Assembly (NCBI GenBank): GCA_002943765.1
Contig: PQWQ01000002.1
Coordinates: forward strand, 1,798,001-1,862,000
Reading direction: 5' to 3'
Length of the DNA: 64,000 bases
From: Psoroptes ovis
Taxonomy: Eukaryota > Arthropoda > Arachnida > Sarcoptiformes > Psoroptidae
Positions 38,601 to 49,209 of the stretch are shown piece after piece (position 1 is the first letter of the stretch; every line of letters starts with the position of its first letter). The notes under the pieces are model-generated. The model saw nothing but the letters and a program-made list of their open reading frames with translations, was not told where the DNA came from and searched no databases. A program made the position numbers and the translations under genes.

Positions 38601-41600
38601 CATTGTTTGTGAAATAAAATTGGAAAAAAAATGTAATTCCACACAACAACAAAATACAATGACGATAATGATTGGCAAATAAAATAAAAAAAAGGCAATG
38701 CTTTATTCGGGAAATTATCTAATGTTTGTTCGTGATCACGATCAACTGGCCAAATTGATGGATCGATGTGAACGTGAAGTAAAACTTTATGAACCAGATA
38801 TTGGTAAGTGGAAATTGCAAAAAAAATATAAAACAAAAATAATGTTGATAATAATAATCATGATGATAATAATAAACTGAATAGTTCAAAATAATAAAAG
38901 AGTAATAACAATAATTATAATAAAATGAATTTCAAATGAAAAAAGAATGAAAAAAATTTAAAAGGCCAAATTTTGTGGTATATTATATCATATGATCGCT
39001 GCCTTTATTATAATCATCATTATTATTATTTATTTTGATTATTAAAATCATTTTTTTTATTTTCAATTTCTCGTAAAAAAAATTAATTTTTAATTTTAAT
39101 TTTTCAAATTTTCCAATTTCCAACTCCTTCATCATCACTGACAAATATTATAGAAAATTCTCATTATCTCGACAATTATCTTACGGCATTATTCTACAAA
39201 TGTGTATTATTACGGAGACAACGTCGATATTTGGAAGCGAAAAAATTTTTACAATTCATTCTTGATTCGTATGTATCAAATTTAATTTTATTTATTTTGT
39301 TAAAATTCTGTTTTGATGTTTAAAATATTTAGTCATCTATCCTCCATACACGCTTGCTATTAGTATGATCAATACTTTTGATGCTAAAAAGTGTTTCATT
39401 GAATTGAAATTTGGGTTTCAATTGCTTTGCTCTGAATTTTCCTTCATTTCATATCAGTTCATTTGATAATTATTCTTCGTTGAATGAATTGAATCTTTTT
39501 TTAATCATTTTTTTTCACAGTTCATAATTTGAGTTTGATTATCAGTATAGTTATAAATTATCATTACATAATTTTGTTGATGTTGTTGTTATCGCTGTTG
39601 TTGTTGTTGTAGCAACGATACATGAACATGTAAATACATGTTTACTGATATGAAATGAATGTATGAATGAATGATTAAAAAAAAAAGTTTGTTGTAACCA
39701 GAATTTTTGCTTTTTTGCTTTTGTTGTTCATGTATTAGTTTCATTCATTCATTTCAACTATTGTTTGAATCAAAATTCAAAAAAATATAAAAAAAATAAA
39801 AATTTAGTTTGTTCATTTTTTCTCTCCATTGTTTCGATGTTTTTTTGATGGATCACCCGGAGACCGAAAATCTGTGAGTGAATAATAATAAAATTATTCA
39901 TGTTTGTGTATGAATGGTATGGTTATTGGAATGTTTACAGTTCATTTTTTTTTTTTTTTTTTTTTTTTTTGATAATGATGATGATGATTCTTATGTTTTC
40001 TTCTATGATGCTGCTGTTGTTGCTAGATTTTTTTCGATTCATTGTATCATCCACATTAAAGTCGCTGATACAATGAATGAATGATCCATCAAAACTTCAT
40101 CATGATCATCATTATTACATATGATAATGATAATAATATATGCATTAGACTTTTGTTACTTTTGTTCATACATAAATTCGCTATGAATTTTTTAACATTT
40201 TTTTTTCATGGATGAATCGATGCGATTGACATTGTACAATGTATGAACTGAACTAAAAACTAGAGAAAACATCTATTTTTTCCATCGCATGGCGACAAAA
40301 TACATGAATAATTCTGTATGTCTTTGTTGGCTGTGTGATTGTGTGTGTGTGTGTGTGTTAATTTTTTCATTTCACACCGAACAATTTGACTTTGCTCACA
40401 ACAAAGACACAAATCCTGCATTGTAAGTCCTGAATTTTCCTATTTTAAATTTAAAAAATTCCTTCATCATCATAGAAACTGTTTGTTTTTTCTTCCTTAT
40501 TTCAGAATATAAATGAAATCTCTGGCATATTAAAGTTATTTTTGGCCGCTTAAAGTCATGTTTTTGTGTTTCATTTATATTCATAACATCATCATCAATA
40601 TATGAGAACCGCACATAAAATGCTAATGTAACTTTATTTTTTTTCACATTTCAATAATAATTTCATTTGTCCATTAACAACCAAGGAAAAAGAACCAATG
40701 AAGAATAATGGAAATAACTAAAGGAAAAAAAACAATACAAAATCCAGATAGAATCGACCCGTTGTTCTTATTATTATTTGTGATATCATCATGATCATAA
40801 GTTTTTAGTAATAAGATAGGATTTACATTTGAAAAAAATGTTGAAATGAATAGATCATTTCTCAACTGAGATCTCCATTATTATCATTACCATTATTAAA
40901 ATTTTCAGTATCCAGCTTTCATTTTTTTTCAGTGTATTTTTTTCATTTCATTCCAGTTACCCTATTCGTGAAGACATTGATAAATGAGAATAAAAGTATT
41001 AAGAATCTTATTATTATCATTTTTATCATTAACATTTATTTCTTTTGAAAGATTTTTTGTCATTTTGCTGCTGTTTTTTTTCGATTTTCAAATGAAAATC
41101 TAAAATTTTAATCAACTAAAATAATGATAATATCTTCAGTTGTGTATTTCAAATGAAAATAAATCTAAATTTCAAATGTATGAAAATATTTGAATTATTC
41201 TTATTTTCAAATTCTTCAAATTCTGCTTTGACATCATGACCTGCTTTCATGATTGTCATTGTCATTGTTGAATGGTTCAATATTTCATTTTTTTTTTTTG
41301 ACCATGTCAAGAAAGAGAAATAAAAAATCTGCCATTGAAAATGAACCATTTAACCATGGTTTTTCATATATTGTCTAAATTCATTCATATATTTATTTAT
41401 TTTCTTTCATTTGAAAAAAAAAAAATTGAATGAAATGAAAATAAATAATAATAAAAATAAATACACAATCAAATGCACCAGAGATTTGTGAAAGAAAGAA
41501 AAGCGGAAAAGAAATACATGTTTACTTCAAACATTCAGAATTGAAATGTAGAATTGAATAGAGTAACAGTAACAACAACAACAACAACAAAGTTTGAATA

Positions 41601-42758
41601 AGTTTTCATTTTGTTCTGATATTTTGATTGAATTTTTTTTTCATATTTTTACAATTGAAATATTTTCACGATGATGATGTTGATGTGAAATCACTGTCTG
41701 TGTAATGTAATGTTTTCCAATTTTCACATTTTCTCTACTTTTTATTTATCGACCGAATTTCGTGGTCAGTTTTTGAAATCTCATTTCTTTCCACCCCAAA
41801 TTCTTAAGTAAAAACTTTTTCACCATTCGTAAATGGCCCCTGTTCTCTGTCAATTATTATTATTATTATTATTCAATTTCATTTCGTTTATTTCTCTCCC
41901 ATGTCATTTTGAGGTTTTCAATTTTTTTACCATTTCATTTTATTCCATTTTTTCTTCATTGAAAAGTGGAAAAATTGATTTTTTTTCTTCATTCGTTTCT
42001 TTTACATTTCTATTCCTTATGTTGTTATCATCATCATCTACTTTGTTTGTTCTTCGGTCCGGAATATATGGTTGTAATAATGACAACAACAACAATATTA
42101 CCCCGAAAAAAAATAATAAATGAAAATAAATTGAAATTTTGAAAATGTGAAATTGAATTGAATATATTAATATCAAAAAAATGAATTCGTAGCCGTGATC
42201 GTATCGAATTAGAAACATCAATTGTACCGATGGCTACATTAGAAATGGGTTTAGTTGAAATTGAACTAAATAATCATAAGGAGGCGAAAAAATGGTTAGA
42301 TCATGCTGAAAAAGATTTTGCCGGATATACGGCCGAAAATTTTGTCCACTTGAAAGTATATGCTGCCATACGTATGATGGGCTATAAAACTGATAAAGAA
42401 ATGGCTAATAAGGAAAAATGTAAGTAATAATACAATAACAATGATTGTATCTTATGTTTCTAATATTGTCTTTGTTTACCGGTAAAAACACCATTTTCAA
42501 TTATTGTGATTATTTGTTAAAAATTGATTAATCTTTTTGTTTTCTTTTGTTGTTTTGTCCTTCTCTTTTGTCCATCAATCGTTGTTGTCCATCTCAAATT
42601 CTGTCATTTCCTGAAATTGATATTATATCAATCGTTATACGCTCGAAAAAAAATAAAAATACCTGGCAGTAAATAAACATATCATACAATGGCTTAAATA
42701 TCACGAAATATCATTGAAAAAATATCAAGAAATAATTGGTAGTGATAAAATTGAATAG
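32633..42758 (+). CDS. TTC39: TTC39-family tetratricopeptide repeat protein (11 exons, complete)
   Basis: Exons: 32633-32937, 33047-33278, 34541-34670, 34749-34881, 34950-35301, 36436-36746, 37862-37979, 38695-38803, 39154-39268, 42193-42419 and 42670-42758. These join in phase into 706 residues with a single stop. The first exon is a Lys/Asn/Gln-rich, probably disordered leader of about 100 residues that is not typical of the family. The rest follows TTC39/Iml2 proteins: ALDMYLGENNVQGGIERFAD at the start of the helical array; FANGMINVVISHTPPKFLRIMNFLGYKG, a family hallmark; ELIWCYAIKLQWDECIECAD; FGKTMTTEKAALANAALYF; and C-terminal helices ending in KYQEIIGSDKIE. Relatives act in lipid handling (mammalian TTC39B, yeast Iml2), and role here is inferred only at family level. 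Codons before exon 2 show no signal peptide. Introns range from 68 bp to 2.9 kb. Confidence 0.88.
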
Positions 42759-43095
42759 ATTTTTGTGTTTTGAAAATATCTTTTAGTTTGTCAAATTTTT
42801 TCTTAATTTAATTTTTTGCTTCAAATCCGATATTTCAAACATATGGTATTTGTATACAAATCAATCTAATCTTACAAATTTTAAATCCCCGTTTTTTATG
42901 TCAAAATTTCATATTTATGTAACCTTTTTGGGTGTTTTGTTTCTCTCCCCTTTTCCTTATTCACTTGTTTTTACATATAATTTCCTTATAAATTTTCCAA
43001 TTTTTTAAAATTAATTTTTCATATGTTTTTTGTAATGAATGTATGTAATTTTTTTTCAATTAATTGATAAATTTATTCTATTTTGAATGAAAATT
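42759..43095. other. Convergent intergenic region between TTC39-like and PPM1G-like genes
   Basis: 337 bases separate the two stop codons, so the 3' UTRs face each other and may overlap. AT-rich with several possible polyadenylation signals on both strands. Nothing else is seen. Confidence 0.7.
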
Positions 43096-44250
43096 TTATT
43101 TAGGATAATGTTTTGGTGACTGATGTGGTGGTTGATTGTATTTGAATTTAAATTTTCTATCACTTTGTGTATTACTGTACATCATTTTATGAGATGTGAA
43201 TATTGTTTCAGGTAATTGTTGTTGATGATGCGGTTGTTGCTGTTGAATACAGCTATTGATCATCGTTGATTGTTGGTGTTGTTGTTGTTGACCCATCATC
43301 ATCGCTGCAGTTGCTTGATTAATAAACTTAATTATTATTATTGTCATATTATCTTTGCCTTGTATACCACGTTCAGGCATTTCATTCGGCAATATTTTTC
43401 GGATTATATCTTCAGTTATTTGACATAAACGATCAGTTGTTATACGGCGACCAATATATTGTATGATTTCATCATTTGTCATCGAATTCCAAATTCCATC
43501 ACACATCAATACAAGGAATTGATCGGTTTTTTCATTATATGGTTCGACAATAACATCAGGCAATGCGATTATCATTTGATCAGTTAACTGTAGGTCTGGA
43601 TTACATTTATACATATGATCACCGAATGCCCGTGATACATTTATTTGCATATTGATTCGACCACGTATTACTGTGCCACCTGCTCGTTCTATTCTTGACA
43701 TTTCTTGCGGATCATCTGGCTTCGTGTCGATAGAAAGCGGTACAGCACGACCATTCCTCGATAATACACATCTTGAATCGCCAATATTTGCACAATAAAA
43801 TGTATTATTTTTGAATAAACAAACCACTGCAGTTGATCCACTGGTGAAACCAGGCGTATATTCCGGTATATTCGGATGCATAATTCGTCTTATTTCGCGC
43901 AATTCATTGATTGAATCTTTCAATAACATTGAATTGTCCAACAATATGAATGCCTCTTTTAAACCTTCAACAATTTGTCCATTTTGAAATTTACGATTAC
44001 AACGTATATATTCTGGCAAATATTTGGCCGCATATGTTGAAACTTCAACACCATTATGGCCATCAAATACAGCGAACAATGATGAGTTATGTGTTTGATT
44101 CTCATCTTCTAAACACGGTATGACCACATGAACATCTTCCATAGTGTTTCGCCAGCCTTGGCATGATGTTGCTGCGAATTCAAAATTCGGTCCTCGACCT
44201 TTGTTTGTTGACATTTTACGGATTGCTTGACGCAAATAGACATTCGACAT
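43096..44250 (-). CDS. PPM1G: PP2C-type serine/threonine phosphatase, PPM1G-like
   Basis: 384 residues from the ATG at 44250 (MSNVYLRQ). The frame continues upstream without an ATG to an acceptor-like CAG at 44302-44304. PP2C motifs in order: GWRNTMEDVH, FAVFDGHNG, GSTAVVCLF, ANIGDSRCVLS, SRAFGDHMYK, LVLMCDGIWNSM and GKDNMTIIIIKF, which include the metal-binding aspartates (DGHNG, CDGIWN, DNMT). Family-specific stretches (EVSTYAAKYLPEYI, NPDLQLTDQMIIALPD, CDGIWN with Asn) match PPM1G more than PPM1A. The long acidic insertion of vertebrate PPM1G is absent, and the C-terminus is instead Gln/His-rich. PPM1G enzymes dephosphorylate splicing and chromatin factors in the nucleus; substrate here is unknown. 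The gene lies head-to-tail just 183 bp downstream of OSCP. Confidence 0.9.
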   Translation of the reverse strand: MSNVYLRQAIRKMSTNKGRGPNFEFAATSCQGWRNTMEDVHVVIPCLEDENQTHNSSLFAVFDGHNGVEVSTYAAKYLPEYIRCNRKFQNGQIVEGLKEAFILLDNSMLLKDSINELREIRRIMHPNIPEYTPGFTSGSTAVVCLFKNNTFYCANIGDSRCVLSRNGRAVPLSIDTKPDDPQEMSRIERAGGTVIRGRINMQINVSRAFGDHMYKCNPDLQLTDQMIIALPDVIVEPYNEKTDQFLVLMCDGIWNSMTNDEIIQYIGRRITTDRLCQITEDIIRKILPNEMPERGIQGKDNMTIIIIKFINQATAAMMMGQQQQHQQSTMINSCIQQQQPHHQQQLPETIFTSHKMMYSNTQSDRKFKFKYNQPPHQSPKHYPK

Positions 44251-44433
44251 TTTTATTGGAAAAATCAAGATACCAAATAGTAATGCCTCATAATTTATAG
44301 ACTGAAAGAATTAATTGAATTTCATAAAACAAAATTCCATTTTATTTGAACTGAAAATTTATTTATTTTTTCTCTTTGTTGAACAAAAACTATGATAATA
44401 ATTTCATTGTAATTAAATCAATAAAATTTGCAT

Positions 44434-45187
44434 TTACAATGGTTGTTTCAAAAGGTTGGCATATTGGTTGAATTTACGACGTATAGACATGTCTACATAA
44501 TGTTCGCCATCGAAATCTATGATGAGGCCACCGAGAATATCTTTGTTGACTTTTACTTCGACCATCAATTTTTTGCCTGCAAAACAAATTCATGATTAGT
44601 TTCTGAATATTTTTCATATCAATCAAGGAAAACCTTTAGCAAAATTTTGTAGAATCTCATCCAATTCTTTCTTAGATTCAGCGTCCAATGGTGATGCAGC
44701 TGTAACAGTGACATTAATTTCACCACGTGAAAAAGCCATGGTTTTGTTGAAAACACGTGCAACCGATGGCAAGTATTTCATACGACTATTTTCAGCCAAA
44801 ACTGTCAACAAATTGACAGTCATTTCATCGAGATTCAATTTAGATTGAAGCGATTTTCCCAAGATTTCTTTCTTTTGTGCCGGCTGAAAATATAAAGCCA
44901 ATAAATAATTAATATTGAGAAATGTTAAAAAAATAACATACTTTAATCAACGGATTCATGAGGAAATCACGGAATTTTACATCTTTTTCATGAAGTTCTA
45001 ATAATTTTTTCAAATTTTTATCAACTTGTTCTAATTTTCCTTTTTTCGATGCAGCCGAATATAATGCAGTAGCATAACGACCGTCAATACCGAACATTGT
45101 TACTGGTGGTTTAACCATTTTTGATGTACTTGATTGTGTTGATAATGCACATTTTGATAATTGCATTAATGATTTACCTGATGCCAT
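44434..45187 (-). CDS. ATP5PO: Mitochondrial ATP synthase subunit O (OSCP), 3 coding exons
   Basis: Coding exons: 44942-45187, 44634-44883 and 44434-44576, joined in phase into 212 residues, the usual OSCP length. The N-terminus (MASGKSLMQLSKCALSTQSS) is rich in Ser, Lys and Ala like a mitochondrial presequence. The mature part starts PPVTMFGIDGRYATALYSAA, typical of the N-terminal helical domain that binds the top of F1. FRDFLMNPLIK and VNLLTVLAENSRMKYLP follow. The C-terminal domain ends GGLIIDFDGEHYVDMSIRRK and a short tail, the delta/OSCP signature. The protein is the peripheral-stalk link between F1 and the membrane sector. A 5' UTR intron is likely at 45209-45303 (GTGAGT donor, TTTAG acceptor on the minus strand). 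The gene diverges from NHP2. Confidence 0.97.
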
Positions 45188-45208
45188 TTTTTACTTATTT
45201 AATTTATG

Positions 45209-45628
45209 CTAAATTATAGAAACAAATTGACTTTTGATCTTGAAATATTTAAAAAAAATGTTCAAATCAAACACATAAACACACATCAAGTCATTTAACT
45301 CACCTTAAATTGCCCTGAAATGTTTTTCTGCACGATTTCCACAGTGGTTGACTCGGTATGTGTAAATAGAAACGTTGCGCATGCATGCCGTTTTTTCTTG
45401 ATCAAAATTTTTTGAAGCATCAAAATTGATTCAGTTTTGAGCAGAAGAAAATTGAAATATTTTGCAATAATCAACGAATAAATTCATCGAGATTTGAATA
45501 AATTCCTAATCGAGTAATTTACAAGTAAGTTTCTGCATAAATATTATTATCAAAGATGTTTTGACAAGTTTTCTTTGAAAAATTTAAGATAAACAATTAC
45601 ATTGAAAATTATCGATCAATATAATACA
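45209..45628. promoter_or_regulatory. Bidirectional promoter between OSCP and NHP2
   Basis: The two start codons are 440 bases apart and point away from each other. The middle (about 45300-45395) is distinctly less AT-rich than the flanks. Splice signals suggest leader introns on both sides (45209-45303 for OSCP; about 45525-45588 for NHP2), which would confine transcription start sites to roughly 45305-45520. No TATA box is convincing. Confidence 0.65.
45376..45388 (+). promoter_or_regulatory. NRF-1-like binding site
   Basis: TGCGCATGCATGC closely resembles the NRF-1/Ewg consensus YGCGCAYGCGCR, differing in the second half site (CAT instead of CGC). NRF-1 controls nuclear genes for mitochondrial proteins in animals, and this site sits in the promoter of an ATP synthase subunit. 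Binding is inferred from the motif only. Confidence 0.5.
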
Positions 45629-46273
45629 ATGGGTAAACGGAACAGAGTAAGCAATGATAATGATCAAACCATGGACAATGTTGCTGATCAAACAGAAGAG
45701 TATATTAGTAAAAAATTGAAGAAATCCAATGGATCAATAGAAGAAAATGAAGCAACGATCAATGAAGATGTTACGGTTGTTGAACAAGAATCAAATGAAA
45801 ATGATGCTGTAAATAATGAAATCATTCCGCGAACACGTCGAGATATGATACAATTGCCATATGATGAAAAATTGAAATTTGTATCGATAATTGCTCAACC
45901 AATGGCTGGAAAAAAATTGGCTAAAAAAATATTCAAATTGATGCGAAAAGCAAGCAAACAATCCCGAAAAGAACAATTAAGAATAGGATTGAAAGAAGTT
46001 CAGTTACGTATTCGTAAAGGTGAACGCGGAATTATTGTATTTGCTGGCGATGTAACACCGATCGAAATAATGTGTCATTTGCCTGCCATTTGTGAAGAAA
46101 AAGATATACCCTACATTTATGTACCGTTTCGAACTGATATTTCATCAGCTATTGGTGTACGACGTCCAGCTTTGATGGTGTTGATAAAACCACATGAAGA
46201 ATATAAAGAATTGTACGATGAATGTGAAATGAAAATTCGTGAAGTTATGTTAGAATTTTTGAAAACAATTTAA
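45629..46273 (+). CDS. NHP2: H/ACA ribonucleoprotein subunit NHP2
   Basis: 214 residues from the ATG at 45629 (MGKRNRVSND); the open frame extends upstream without an ATG. The first ~70 residues are acidic and poorly conserved. From about residue 90 it is a full L7Ae-type RNA-binding domain: KLAKKIFKLMRKASKQ, RIGLKEVQLRIRKGERGIIV, FAGDVTPIEIMCHLPAICEE, IPYIYVPFRTDISSAIGVRR and a C-terminal helix. These sequences are specific to NHP2 and not SNU13 or ribosomal eL8. In the nucleolus NHP2 binds H/ACA guide RNAs with dyskerin, NOP10 and GAR1 to make pseudouridine, and joins telomerase RNP in vertebrates. The coding region is intronless. It is convergent with the gene at 46451, with 177 bases between stops. 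Confidence 0.95.
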   Translation: MGKRNRVSNDNDQTMDNVADQTEEYISKKLKKSNGSIEENEATINEDVTVVEQESNENDAVNNEIIPRTRRDMIQLPYDEKLKFVSIIAQPMAGKKLAKKIFKLMRKASKQSRKEQLRIGLKEVQLRIRKGERGIIVFAGDVTPIEIMCHLPAICEEKDIPYIYVPFRTDISSAIGVRRPALMVLIKPHEEYKELYDECEMKIREVMLEFLKTI

Positions 46274-46450
46274 AATCATAATTACAAATACAAAAAAATT
46301 CACCATTCATTTTATTCTGACTATAATATCATATGAATAATATAAATAAAATTTTGGTTAATCACATTCAAATTGTTATATCAAAATAATTATATTAGAA
46401 TTAACGGTAACCAATAATATATAAATCGATTTCCCCAACGTTATTCTTTT

Positions 46451-47035
46451 CTAAATTTGTTGACTATGTTGCTGACGATATTGTTCCAATTGTTGTTTCA
46501 ATGATTGAATCAAATTCATTTTACATTTATCAATATCATCATCGGTCAATTTATTATCATCACCATTTTGGTATGTAATTTTTGTTTGATTAATCAAAGT
46601 ATTATTATTCAAATCAGTACCATTTTCGCTATTGTATTTTTTCTGTTCATCAATTAATAATTTTAAAAATTTTTCCAATACATTCTTATCTAACAATTCA
46701 ATTTCATTTGATGACATTGCTAACAATTTTTCCAAATTAAAGATATCATTCAATTGATTATTATTAATATTATTATTTGGTTCTTGTTTTAGAACAGAAC
46801 ATGAACGTTTTTGTAATTGATTCGACAGATTTGCATTTGTCATTTCGATTCGTGAAACTGGTAATTGCTGTTTTGGTTGTTGTTTATTGCTAATTGGCAT
46901 CGTTATTCTTTGCACTTCTGTTGTCTTTGCTGGCTCTTTTTTATACTGATTCAAAAAACTTTTATAAGAACGATAAGAGCCTTGAGGAAAATTCGTGATT
47001 TTTGATGAAATATTTCCATTATTATTAGATGACAT
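46451..47035 (-). CDS. Small Asn/Gln-rich protein of unknown function
   Basis: 194 residues from a good ATG at 47035, no intron needed. I do not recognise a family. The N-terminal part has GSYRSYKSFLNQYKK, followed by a Lys/Gln/Pro-rich linker and a helical region at about 95-125 (NDIFNLEKLLAMSSNEIELLDKNVLEKFLKLLIDEQKKY). The C-terminus is a predicted helix with KMNLIQSLKQQLEQYRQQ that could form a coiled coil. No membrane segment or signal peptide is present. The SYKxFxNxY element recurs in the protein encoded at 49210. Intact length, a sensible start and its position in the gene-dense block suggest it is real. Confidence 0.65.
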   Translation of the reverse strand: MSSNNNGNISSKITNFPQGSYRSYKSFLNQYKKEPAKTTEVQRITMPISNKQQPKQQLPVSRIEMTNANLSNQLQKRSCSVLKQEPNNNINNNQLNDIFNLEKLLAMSSNEIELLDKNVLEKFLKLLIDEQKKYNSENGTDLNNNTLINQTKITYQNGDDNKLTDDDIDKCKMNLIQSLKQQLEQYRQQHSQQI

Positions 47036-49209
47036 TTTTGGTTTTTAATTTGAAATTTGTTTGTGAATTATGGGCCAAAAGATGCAAGTTGTACAACAAT
47101 CTTTCAAAATCTAACAGAAAATATAATTTGAAAAATTTAAATTAATTATAATATTTATATGCAAATATCAAAGTACATACGTTATTGTTTTGATTTAGGT
47201 TTTTAAATACTTTTTGATATTTTAAAAACACTGAAACATTTATTGTTTTAAAGTCTATACAGAGGTAGATCAATCTTAATTTTCTTGATCAATATATAAT
47301 TTTTTCTTTGTTGCGTCGTTCTTTTATGGTATGTAAATCTTAATCTTTAGTAAGAAACAATATACATGAAATTATCTATCTGGTTGTCAATGATATATTT
47401 TATGAAATATAAAGCGATACTTTTGCTTTTATTGTTGTTGATCAATGATTCATCAAGTAAAAGGGATGATAATAATAGTGATTGAAAAAAAATCTAATAT
47501 CATTCAATGTATTTAAAATGAAATTTTTTCTCTAAAATAATCGATGGTGATTACAGATTACTTTTTTTAATTAATCATTGATGATGATTTTTTTTTAATT
47601 AGAGCATAAATAAAGAAATAACTTTGCAGTATGATATCATTAGCCTTAAGTCTTTTTTTTCGAATAAAAAAATAAAACAATTGAAAATTGAAAAAACTTT
47701 TTAAAGATCGATCAATCAATAGATATATTTGGCATGAAATAATATGAGATTTTAATCGGCTTGTGTTGATTAGTGCTTGAATGGTTGTTTAGTAACACTT
47801 AACATTATCAAATAAATAAATGATTATTTTTTCTTGGTAAATGATGGTATATCCTTGAAAATTTACTTTTAATTTTTCAAATTTGTATTTTTATATGTTT
47901 GCAATTAAAAAATTGAATACATGTGCATTAGTTGTACAATGAAAAACAATGAAAAAATAAAATCAAAAGTTAATTGTGAATGTAAATTTCAAAATTACTA
48001 ATTTTCAATTTCTGAAAAGAATGGGTTTTTTACTATCTATTCAATTTAATTTATTCATTCATTTATTCAATTTGATTTAGTGTGTGAATGCAGAAGAAAT
48101 TTTTCACTCATATGATCAATCAAACAACTTCATCGTGATCATCATCATCATCATCATCAACAACAACATCAGCAATGAATCATTCATTTGAATCTTATTA
48201 TCATTCAATATAAATTGAAATGAAATAATGAAGGACAATAATGATGATGATGATGATGATGATAGTTGAAAACTGAAATAATGAATGAAAAAAAAATTTG
48301 AATTGAAACTCCAATAAATGAATGAATGAATCATTACAATTCCCATAAAAGCAAAAGGATTACCCTTTTCATTTAGTGTTCAATAATCACGATGATGATA
48401 TTATCATATCATATAATAAATCGTCTAATGATGAAATAATGTTTTCATCATCATTATTTCGATGATGACACTCCCATAAAATTAGCATATTTTTTTGATT
48501 GAAATCGATTGTTTTCCCATTATTATTATTCCTTTTTTCTTCGTACATTTCGTATATGAATCCAATAAATGAATCGATGATTGGGAATGATGATGAATAA
48601 ATGTTGTTGACCGATTGCTGAACTTTTAGGAAGATTTTTTCTTTCAAAACTCAAGAAAAATTCAAAAAAACTCGTTTTCAAATTTCATTTTATTTTTATT
48701 TTCAAAAATATTATAACTTTATTATTATTATTATCATTTGATTTTGGTTTTATCAATGAAAAAACAAAAAATACATCAATTAAAACAGAAAATTTTTCTT
48801 CATTTTAAAATAAATTTATATTTATATCTCGGTAAATGGTTAAATGTGCAAACATGGCATTTTCTTCAATAATAATAATTATTATTATTATAGAAATATC
48901 AGTAATTAACAGCATTAATTTAAACAAGGAATTGAAATTGAATCGGGAAAATGAATGAAATGAAATTTGATGAAAGATATCGGATTTGAAATCAATAAGG
49001 AAAAATAAATAATTTTCAAAATATATTCAATATTTTTTCCAGTTAAATTTCATGGATTATCACACGTACAAATGCAAACATAAATGTGTTGTGTGTTTTT
49101 CTTAAAAACATCCTACACACATGCAAACAAAAGTAAATAATAACGAATGTAATGATAATAATAATTTTACGAAAATAATTTTTTTTTTTTTGAAATTTTA
49201 ATTTCAAAT
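47036..49209. other. Largely non-coding stretch with one doubtful frame
   Basis: The left part is presumably promoter of the gene at 46451 and the right part 3' UTR of the gene at 49210. GAT/CAT triplet runs occur at 48138-48163 and 48240-48262. One minus-strand frame (48387-48647) is listed separately. Nothing else is supported. Confidence 0.5.
48387..48647 (-). CDS. Doubtful minus-strand frame, possible terminal exon
   Basis: The frame is open for 86 codons without an ATG at its start, reading SVNNIYSSSFPIIDSFIGFI, then an Asn run, then LDDLLYDMIISSS and a stop. A pyrimidine-containing stretch ending in CAG (TTCCTAAAAGTTCAG on the minus strand) could serve as an acceptor just before QSVNNIY. 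Composition is somewhat more protein-like than the neighbouring frames. No homology is recognised and no partner exon identified; chance is quite possible. Confidence 0.27.
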   Translation of the reverse strand: MKEKIFLKVQQSVNNIYSSSFPIIDSFIGFIYEMYEEKRNNNNGKTIDFNQKNMLILWECHHRNNDDENIISSLDDLLYDMIISSS

